NCBI RefSeq assembly: GCF_947494755.1
Contig: NZ_CANLVZ010000001.1
Location: 310,001-374,000, forward strand
Length of the DNA stretch: 64,000 nucleotides
Direction of reading: 5' to 3'
Origin: an uncultured Tateyamaria sp.
GTDB taxonomy: Bacteria; Pseudomonadota; Alphaproteobacteria; Rhodobacterales; Rhodobacteraceae
In this document: piece by piece, positions 57,770 through 64,000 of the stretch
Numbering within the stretch: position 1 is the stretch's first letter
How the letters are laid out: the number at the start of each line of letters is the position of its first letter
Position numbers and translations under genes: made by a program
The notes under the pieces: model-generated
Seen by the model: the letters and a program-made list of their open reading frames with translations, nothing else
Told to the model about the DNA's origin: nothing
The model's database searches: none

Positions 57770-58825
57770 ATGGCGACCATTACCCTCAACGACGTCAAAA
57801 AGAACTTCGGCCCGACCCACGTGATCCATGGCATCAGCGCGGGAATTGCGGATGGTGAGTTTATCGTGATCGTTGGGCCCTCCGGCTGCGGGAAATCCAC
57901 GCTGTTGCGCATGGTTGCGGGGCTCGAGACGATCTCTTCGGGGGAGGTGCTGATCAACGATGCGCGCGCCAATGACAAGGAACCGATGGACCGGGACGTG
58001 GCCATGGTGTTCCAGAACTATGCACTGTATCCGCATATGTCGGTGCGCCAGAATATGGGCTACGGGCTGAAGATCGCCAAGATGCCCAAGGATCAGATCA
58101 AGGCCAAGGTCGAAGAGGTTGCGGCGATGCTGCAACTTTCGCCCTTGCTGGACCGCAAGCCCAAGCAGCTTTCGGGCGGGCAGCGTCAGCGCGTTGCGAT
58201 GGGCCGCGCGATTGTGCGCGAACCGGCGGTGTTCCTGTTTGACGAACCTTTGTCCAATCTGGACGCCAAGCTGCGCGTGCAGATGCGTCTTGAGATCAAG
58301 GAGCTGCAATCAAAACTCGGCATCACCGCGATGTATGTGACCCATGATCAGGTCGAGGCGATGACAATGGCCGACAGGATGATCGTGATGAACGCCGGCG
58401 TGGTCGAACAGATCGGCACCCCGCTTGAGGTCTATGAGACCCCGCGCACGCTGTTTGCCGCGCAGTTTATCGGCAGCCCGGCGATGAATATCGTCGATGC
58501 TGAGGTGAAGGGCGGTCAGGCTCTGGTCGACGGTCGGGTTGTCACGGCCACGGCAGGGCCGGACGGGCCGGTCAAGCTCGGCATCCGGCCCGAGCATATG
58601 GATGTGGCCGAGGACGGCCCCCTTCATGCCTTGGTTCAAATGACCGAACCGCTTGGGGCCAACACACTGTTTCACAGCAAGCTGACGGGATCCTCCGAGA
58701 GTTTCACGATCAGCCTGCAAGGCGTGCATGCGCCGTCGAGCCATGGTCAGACCATGCGTTTTGCGGTGCAGCCGGGGCAGGCGCATATCTTTGACGCCGA
58801 GACCGGGTTGCGCCGGACCACGTGA
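57770..58825 (+). CDS. ugpC: sn-glycerol-3-phosphate ABC transporter ATP-binding protein
   Basis: 351 residues from the ATG at 57770; an earlier start at 57707 lies inside ugpE. Walker A GPSGCGKST, Q-loop VFQNYALYPHM, signature LSGGQRQRVAMGRA, Walker B VFLFDEPLSNLDA, H-loop VTHDQ, then a C-terminal OB (TOBE) domain with LGIRPEHMDV. Energises UgpAE. Last gene of the operon; 16 bases on, the glycosyltransferase stop lies on the other strand. Confidence 0.95.
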   Translation: MATITLNDVKKNFGPTHVIHGISAGIADGEFIVIVGPSGCGKSTLLRMVAGLETISSGEVLINDARANDKEPMDRDVAMVFQNYALYPHMSVRQNMGYGLKIAKMPKDQIKAKVEEVAAMLQLSPLLDRKPKQLSGGQRQRVAMGRAIVREPAVFLFDEPLSNLDAKLRVQMRLEIKELQSKLGITAMYVTHDQVEAMTMADRMIVMNAGVVEQIGTPLEVYETPRTLFAAQFIGSPAMNIVDAEVKGGQALVDGRVVTATAGPDGPVKLGIRPEHMDVAEDGPLHALVQMTEPLGANTLFHSKLTGSSESFTISLQGVHAPSSHGQTMRFAVQPGQAHIFDAETGLRRTT

Positions 58826-58841
58826 CCGGATGTGGTCCTTG

Positions 58842-61118
58842 CTAGGCCGGATGCATCTGCTGTGACAGGTGGTCCGGTGTTCTGGCAGGTTGATCCTGTG
58901 GCTCTGGGTGGTCCGCCTCGATCGGCAGCCGTGCAATTGTTGATCCGGCAAGGTCGGTGACAAGCTCTGCCAAGGCGCTGGCCCCATTTTCCTGCATCTG
59001 CTGACCCGCAAGCCGCGCGCCTGCCTGCGCCATCCGATCCCGATTGGCGGGGTCCAGAAGGTGCGACAGCGCCCCGGCCTCATCAAAGGGCGCATCCCGG
59101 CGGACCATCAGCCCACAGCGCATGTCAACCGCATAGCGCGCCCGCTCGATCTGCTGATCCATCTGCGCATGTTCATTCGGCACCCAGAGCGTGGGCAATC
59201 CGGCGGCCAGATGTTCGCAGAAGGTGTTGTATCCGGGGGCTGCCACGGCAAAGTCGAAAGCGGACAGATATTGCGCAAACGGATAGCCCGTCAGCCGCGC
59301 GATGGTGGCGGGCACATCCAGACGCTGTTGCGCAATTTGCCATTCCGCAAGGGCAAGACCCACGCCCGCCCGCCCGCTCAGCCCGTCGATGACGCGGGTG
59401 GTGATCCCGGCGAGGTCAAAGTTGTTGCCCGATCCTGTCGCCACCAGCACGTTCGTGTTCGCAGGGTCGAGGCCAAGCGCAGCGCAGGCCTCCGCTCTGC
59501 CAGGCCGCTCGGCCTCATCCAGAATGCGCACAGGCGGCACGCTGCGGGTCTGCCCGGCATAGTCGAGTGTTGGTCCGTGATCGTAGGCCCAAGCGGGATC
59601 AAGCGGTTCGACAACAACATCGAATGCTCCCCCACGCTCAAGTGCCGCGATGTCGCGTCCTGCCCCCCACATCGCGCGCCGTATCCAGACCGACGCGATG
59701 CACGGACGGCGTGCCAAGGCGTTCAGCAACCCCTGAAACGGCACATTGCCGTCAAAGATCACCACCTCCGGTTTGTAGAATGCGAATGTCGCCTCAAGCG
59801 CTGCGGCCAGGCCGATGATCCAATGGGCTTTGGCCTGCCCGTAGGTCGTGTGATACGGCAGGTGTTCGCTGACAAAGCCGAACTGGCGGACGGTGTCGAC
59901 GGCGCGCGAGTGGCTCACGAACACCGGCTGAAGGCGGACGGGCAGTCGCCGCGCCACGGCCAGTTGCCGGGTGAGATGCCCCATCCCGATCCCATTGGTC
60001 GAATAGAACAGCACGCGCGCATTCGGGGTCGTATGGATCGCAGGCGCAAAAGCGGTGACTGAGGGCGCACCGATCAGCGCCGCGACCCGGTCCACGAAAA
60101 GGCCGGGCGCAAATATCTCGCGTTGCACGGCAATGCCGGCCTGCCGGGTCCCCTCCATCAGGTCCGGGTTCAGCTTGAGGTCGATGGCCGCCTGAACCAG
60201 CGCGTGCGCGTCGCCGTAGACCGCCGCACCGCCAAAGATCTCGCGATAGGGTTCGGGCAGGCACGGCACAACCCCCGCCGATATCGCCATCAGCGCCTCG
60301 ACCGGCACCGGGTCGTCATGGGCAAGGTCAGCATTGGCAAGCAGATCGACCTTGGCCAGAAATGAGTCGAGCGGCAGATGATCATCCGGCCATCTTTCGA
60401 CCGGGGCAGGGGAGGGGCAACCCTCGCCCGTCTCATTAACCAGCCCCCGTTCGCGCAAGGCAACAAGGGGGGTGGCGCGAAACGGGTCGGGCCATGTCGA
60501 TGCGGGACGTGCCCGCGCGATGCGCGTCCGTCCAATTGTGGGCCGCGCACGTTCGGCTGCGTCGGCACGCACGTGGGTCAGATCGGGGGCGACGGGGGCC
60601 CAGTCCTGATCCGTCAGGGGCCAATCGGGTGCGGCATAGACCATCGCGTCGCGCGCAATCATCGAGGTCGGAGCCCATACGGTCGTACCGCCCATGACCA
60701 TCTCGGCCCGCGCACGCAGGCGATTACGGGCAGGTCTGTCGAGGCTGGCGAGCGCCGCAGGACGCTCCACCGTGACAACGCGGTGCTGCGCGTCAATCCG
60801 GGGCGCGCGGATCAGGTTGGCCGCAAAGAGGCGCGCATCGAAGGTCAGGGCGAGCGTACAGAGTACGGCAGCCTCCGGTCCAACCCGGCGCACGTCACCC
60901 GCCTTGACCAAGGCGCGCAGATCAGGATCGACCGTATAGGGATCGGCCCGCACCGCATCGCTGATCACCGGCGCGACGGCGATGCTGTATCCGGCCTTTG
61001 TGAGGGCGGTGATGGCGGCGCTGTGACAGGGAGCCGCGATATCGCCCACGCGGATGTCCGCGAGGATCAGGATATCAACTTCAACCGGTGTCGCGCCGCT
61101 GGTCAGGTTGCCCGACAC
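58842..61118 (-). CDS. Tandem two-domain glycosyltransferase
   Basis: 758 residues. The first about 350 residues are GT-B like and end in a GT4-type C-terminal patch (EPYREIFGGAAVYGDAHALVQAAIDLKLNPDLMEGTRQAGIAVQREIFAPGLFVDRVAALIG). The second half starts ARVLFYSTNGIGMGHLTRQLAVARRL, has ATGSGNNFDLA, and ends APGYNTFCEHLAAGLPTLWVPNEHAQMDQQIERARYAV, the donor-site pattern of MurG/GT28-like enzymes. No membrane span or signal, so cytosolic. Donor and acceptor unknown. Start overlaps the stop of the lipoprotein gene by 16 bases, giving coupling. Confidence 0.8.
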   Translation of the reverse strand: MSGNLTSGATPVEVDILILADIRVGDIAAPCHSAAITALTKAGYSIAVAPVISDAVRADPYTVDPDLRALVKAGDVRRVGPEAAVLCTLALTFDARLFAANLIRAPRIDAQHRVVTVERPAALASLDRPARNRLRARAEMVMGGTTVWAPTSMIARDAMVYAAPDWPLTDQDWAPVAPDLTHVRADAAERARPTIGRTRIARARPASTWPDPFRATPLVALRERGLVNETGEGCPSPAPVERWPDDHLPLDSFLAKVDLLANADLAHDDPVPVEALMAISAGVVPCLPEPYREIFGGAAVYGDAHALVQAAIDLKLNPDLMEGTRQAGIAVQREIFAPGLFVDRVAALIGAPSVTAFAPAIHTTPNARVLFYSTNGIGMGHLTRQLAVARRLPVRLQPVFVSHSRAVDTVRQFGFVSEHLPYHTTYGQAKAHWIIGLAAALEATFAFYKPEVVIFDGNVPFQGLLNALARRPCIASVWIRRAMWGAGRDIAALERGGAFDVVVEPLDPAWAYDHGPTLDYAGQTRSVPPVRILDEAERPGRAEACAALGLDPANTNVLVATGSGNNFDLAGITTRVIDGLSGRAGVGLALAEWQIAQQRLDVPATIARLTGYPFAQYLSAFDFAVAAPGYNTFCEHLAAGLPTLWVPNEHAQMDQQIERARYAVDMRCGLMVRRDAPFDEAGALSHLLDPANRDRMAQAGARLAGQQMQENGASALAELVTDLAGSTIARLPIEADHPEPQDQPARTPDHLSQQMHPA

Positions 61119-61555
61119 GAAAGGCCCGAAGCAAAGGTGCCGCGTTCACCGGGGGCAAAGGCGATTGTCTCGACCTGCGTGGCGGCGCGACGGGCGGAAG
61201 GGCGGGTGGCTTTGCTGACCACATAAAGCCCGTCCCGTCCGCGACTGCCGGGTTTGAACATGACATAGCTGTTCAGCTTGTATTCTTCGACGGTGCCGTT
61301 GGCTGCCCTTACGCGCGGTTGGGGCGTGCGCACCTGACCCGATGGGGTCTGACATTGCACCGCTGCGTTGATCGGCCCGGTGTAGCGCAACGCCATGGGC
61401 GTGCCCGAGGGGGTTTGCGCCGCCACGCTGAACCCGAGCGACTGAAGGCGCGTCACGTCCTCAGCGGTCGAGCGGGATGAGACCGGAGCCTCGTCACAGG
61501 CCGCCAAAAGCAGCGGCAGCGCCAGGGCGGTGGCACAGAAATATCGGTTCATCAT
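61103..61555 (-). CDS. Small lipoprotein, unknown function
   Basis: 150 residues. MMNRYFCATALALPLLLAAC is a lipoprotein signal with lipobox LLAAC (Cys20). The mature part has two further cysteines (QCQTPSG, LSCRAT) that could pair, a Ser/Thr/Pro-rich middle, and a basic KATRPSARRAATQVETIAFAPGERG segment. No family recognised. Ribosome site AGGAG 7 bases before the first ATG. Lies 10 bases after the caspase/Sel1 gene and overlaps the glycosyltransferase start. Confidence 0.78.
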   Translation of the reverse strand: MMNRYFCATALALPLLLAACDEAPVSSRSTAEDVTRLQSLGFSVAAQTPSGTPMALRYTGPINAAVQCQTPSGQVRTPQPRVRAANGTVEEYKLNSYVMFKPGSRGRDGLYVVSKATRPSARRAATQVETIAFAPGERGTFASGLSCRAT

Positions 61556-61565
61556 CGTCTGTCTC

Positions 61566-64000
61566 CTAATACGTTTCTGAAATGACGGCTAAAATATCAA
61601 TCGTTATAGGTCCTGAGGGCAGGGGAACTCCTTGTTCGGCAAAAACGTCGGCCAAGGCGGCCTGGGTGCCTGCACCCAATTGGCCATCGGCAGCGCCGGG
61701 CTGTTTGCCCGCGCGCGCCAACATCAGTTGCGCGGCCGTGACAAACTCGGCCTCGCTGTAATTTGCAACGCGTTCGGCGATCTGCTCGGCAAGGGCCGCG
61801 TCATCGGACAGGCTCAGCGCCTTTGCATAAAGCGCCAGCGCTTCGGGGCGGTTCTGTTCAACCCCGCGGCCCGTTTCCGTCAGCTTGGCCAGATCAATGG
61901 CGGCGCGCGGTACCCCCCCCGCGACCGCCTGACGATACCACGTCGCAGCGGTCGCAAAATCCGGTTCCACCCCGTCGTTTGAGGCAAAGACCCGACCGGC
62001 ATCGCGTGCCGCCCATGGATTGCCCTCAGCGGCCACGCTGTAAAGGGTGCGCGCACGCGCAATGTCCTTGTCGACGCCGCGCCCGGTCTCGTAAAGTTTG
62101 GCCAGCGCGCGCTCCGCGCCATAGACCCCTTCTTCAATCGCGCGTTCAAACAGCAGAGCGGCGCGCGCCGGGTCATCAAACAGCGGTGTTTGCGACGCAT
62201 AAAGCCGGGCGAGCCGGAAATAGGCTTCGCCGTCGCCTTGCTGGGCCGCGCGCACATAAAGCCGGGCGGCCGCCTCCACATCGGGGGGGGTGCCCTGGCC
62301 TTGCTCGTACATGATACCCAAACGGGTCATGCCGTTGGGCACCTGGCGCGAGGCGGCTGTTTCGAACCAGAACCGCGCCTGTTCAAAGTCCTGCGCGATG
62401 CCGTCCCCATCCTGATACATGCGGGCAAGGCGGGTCTGTGCGGTCAACTCGCCGGACTTGGCCGCCTGGATATACCACCGCTTGGCCTCTTCGGGATTGG
62501 CCTCTACCCCCAGCCCCTTCTTGTAGAACTCGCCCAGATTGGTCATCGCCCAATCATTGCCGCGCGCGGCACCCCGTTCGTAAAATTCGCGGGCCTTTGC
62601 GTAATCCTGCGGCACGCCGACTCCTGCGCGGTGGACCCAGGCTAGCGCAGTCAGCGCCGCAGTGTCGCCCGCAGCCGCAGCCGCCTCGAACAGCTCATAG
62701 GCCCGGCCAAAGTCCCGCGCGACGGCCTGTCCATCCAAATGCATCTGGCCCAGATAGACCATGGCGTTGACATATCCCGCCTCGACCGCGCGAACCTGCC
62801 AGACGCGCGCGTCCTCATAGCGGCCCGCAGCGCGGTAGGCGCGCGCCAGTTGCGCCCAGAAGCGTACCACATCGGGGTAACGGGCGATGGCTAACTCGCA
62901 CACGACGATGGCCCCTTCGAAATTCCGCTCAAGGATGAACTGGCGCGTGCCCGCCGTGACCCGTTCGCTGTCATAAGGGTTGCCCGCCAGCATGTCGCAG
63001 GCATCCACATAGCTTTCGACATCAACCGCAACCGGCTCGGTCGCGCCGCCCTCGCCCAGCACTTTGCCCTCAAGTGTCTCACGCCCACCGTTGGAGCCGA
63101 CATGGGGTTCGAATTCGGACGTCTCACCGGCGCGCACGTAATGCACCGCGCCCTGCGCCAGTGGCGTGCCATCCGCCGCGCGCACCTCGCCCAGTCGGGG
63201 CGCGCGGGACACATAGACCCATCCCTCCGTCCCCTCATCCGACAGGGTAACCTCGGAGGGGCCGACCCCGATCGGCACCGCGTGGGCGTCGCTGTCGAGC
63301 CGCGCAATGACATCCGCGCGAAACTCGGTTTGGGCCGCCTCGGTCTGGGGCTGCAAAACGGGCAGGGCCGGGTCAGGCGCGCTCACAGCATCTGGCGCGC
63401 CGCCCAAGGCCGCGATGCGCGCGCTTGCATCATCGGCAAAGGCCCCACCGGGACTGGTCTTGATATAGGCCTCGAACGCGTCCAGCCGGTCAGAGCCTTC
63501 GATTGCCCGCCAAAAGATACGGTCCACGATGCGCTGTGGGGGCAGGGTGCCCAATGTGTCGCCCTCGGCCCCGAGCCCGGTGGTCGCGCCGCGCAGATCG
63601 GCGGTGTCGGGCTTGAAATAGAACGGATTTTCAAGCGTGCTCGTGGTCCAGGCAATCTGCTGGCCGTCAGTGCGTTCCCGCACGCCGCCGCGCACACGGC
63701 GGAACAGCTCGGCCAGTTCAAGGCCCGGCTCGTCGATGGTTTCGGCGATAGAGGCGGTGTAGGGGCTGTGCTGGCCGACACCGTCAAAGGCGACCGCGCC
63801 GGGGGCGGTGGCAAAGCTGATCATCGTTTCGCTGTCACCGGCCGTCATCTCGGCCAGCCCGCCGGTCGAGGCCTCAGACAACAGGACCAGCCCGCGCTGT
63901 ACCTCATCGCGCGACTGTCCGATGGTGATGGCGCGGGTCGCAATTTCGTCCGCGTCCTGGCTGGTGATGTCGATAAACGGGTTGTTGCGGCAGGCATCCA
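61566..64000 (-). CDS. Caspase-fold (peptidase C14) protein with Sel1 repeats and peptidoglycan-binding-like tail (5' end outside window)
   Basis: 810 residues visible, open at the window edge. Its first residues read DACRNNPF, the catalytic Cys block of bacterial caspase homologues (Cys codon 63990-63992), then LLSEASTGGLAEM, ISFATAPGAVAFDG and SPYTASIAETIDEPGLELAELFRRVRGGV of the p10-like part. A linker with GTEGWVYVSRAPRL (SH3-like) and TPR-like helices follows, then about nine Sel1 repeats (for example MVYLGQMHLDGQAVARDFG, TNLGEFYKKGLGVEANPEEA, TRLARMYQDGDGIAQDFEQA) over bases about 62850-61850. The C terminus PGAADGQLGAGTQAAL resembles PG_binding_1. The catalytic His lies outside the window. 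Confidence 0.8.
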   Translation of the reverse strand, partial: DACRNNPFIDITSQDADEIATRAITIGQSRDEVQRGLVLLSEASTGGLAEMTAGDSETMISFATAPGAVAFDGVGQHSPYTASIAETIDEPGLELAELFRRVRGGVRERTDGQQIAWTTSTLENPFYFKPDTADLRGATTGLGAEGDTLGTLPPQRIVDRIFWRAIEGSDRLDAFEAYIKTSPGGAFADDASARIAALGGAPDAVSAPDPALPVLQPQTEAAQTEFRADVIARLDSDAHAVPIGVGPSEVTLSDEGTEGWVYVSRAPRLGEVRAADGTPLAQGAVHYVRAGETSEFEPHVGSNGGRETLEGKVLGEGGATEPVAVDVESYVDACDMLAGNPYDSERVTAGTRQFILERNFEGAIVVCELAIARYPDVVRFWAQLARAYRAAGRYEDARVWQVRAVEAGYVNAMVYLGQMHLDGQAVARDFGRAYELFEAAAAAGDTAALTALAWVHRAGVGVPQDYAKAREFYERGAARGNDWAMTNLGEFYKKGLGVEANPEEAKRWYIQAAKSGELTAQTRLARMYQDGDGIAQDFEQARFWFETAASRQVPNGMTRLGIMYEQGQGTPPDVEAAARLYVRAAQQGDGEAYFRLARLYASQTPLFDDPARAALLFERAIEEGVYGAERALAKLYETGRGVDKDIARARTLYSVAAEGNPWAARDAGRVFASNDGVEPDFATAATWYRQAVAGGVPRAAIDLAKLTETGRGVEQNRPEALALYAKALSLSDDAALAEQIAERVANYSEAEFVTAAQLMLARAGKQPGAADGQLGAGTQAALADVFAEQGVPLPSGPITIDILAVISETY

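Overview
The window reads as a chromosomal segment of a marine-type alphaproteobacterium of the order Rhodobacterales (Roseobacter/Rhodobacteraceae). The grounds are high GC with strong third-position bias, the trkH-hfq-hflX gene order, a UgpB-A-E-C importer, a TAXI-type TRAP transporter, BASS and AMP-ligase genes, a zwf-pgl-pgi block, and a short intergenic repeat (GC-rich arm, then TATTTT, then a purine-rich tail) that I associate with this family. I see no phage, insertion sequence, CRISPR array, tRNA or rRNA gene. The genus call is inference from gene content, not from an alignment.

Layout. 1-8.5 kb: end of trkH, then hfq-hflX; a leftward pair of penicillin acylase and rRNA pseudouridine synthase; a beta-hydroxyacid dehydrogenase; a YSC84-like Tat lipoprotein; hemB and a divergent small membrane protein. 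8.6-16.3 kb: mfd, converging on a Bcr/CflA-type efflux gene, then an AMP-ligase/DsbA-like pair and a divergent XRE-cupin regulator that looks leaderless. 16.2-20.1 kb: a 71-residue protein, an AqpS-like aquaporin coupled to an orphan YejA-like solute-binding protein, a well-formed candidate small RNA, and 3-hydroxybutyrate dehydrogenase. 20.1-25.5 kb: a DUF502 membrane protein, the pseudouridine catabolic pair psuK-psuG, a DUF4198 secreted protein and a HupE/UreJ-type membrane protein transcribed head-to-head from overlapping start codons, and a divergent ThiE-like protein. 25.6-34.6 kb: trmJ, ctaA, an M32 carboxypeptidase, a large secreted protein of unknown function, gyrA and a radical SAM protein.

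34.7-42 kb: zwf-pgl-pgi, preceded by an 18-bp perfect palindrome, then an animal-type heme peroxidase and an acyl-CoA ligase. 42-46 kb is a gene graveyard: remnants of a DUF294-type protein, a membrane protein, a PNPOx/ferredoxin-reductase-like flavoprotein, a glutathione S-transferase and a LysR regulator, with only a DUF1348 gene intact. 46-54.3 kb: TAXI TRAP transporter, LysR regulator, acyl-CoA dehydrogenase, BASS transporter and long-chain acyl-CoA ligase, which looks like an organic/fatty acid uptake and catabolism neighbourhood. 54.6-58.8 kb: ugpBAEC for glycerol-3-phosphate uptake. 58.8-64 kb: a tight leftward operon of a caspase-fold/Sel1-repeat protein (cut by the window edge), a small lipoprotein and a tandem two-domain glycosyltransferase.

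Most interesting are the candidate sRNA at 19185-19261, the head-to-head DUF4198/HupE pair, the SBP-aquaporin couple whose channel lacks the selectivity-filter arginine, the caspase/Sel1/lipoprotein/glycosyltransferase operon, the zwf operator, the hairpin terminators lying between binding-protein and permease genes in both transporter operons, and the 4-kb decay zone.
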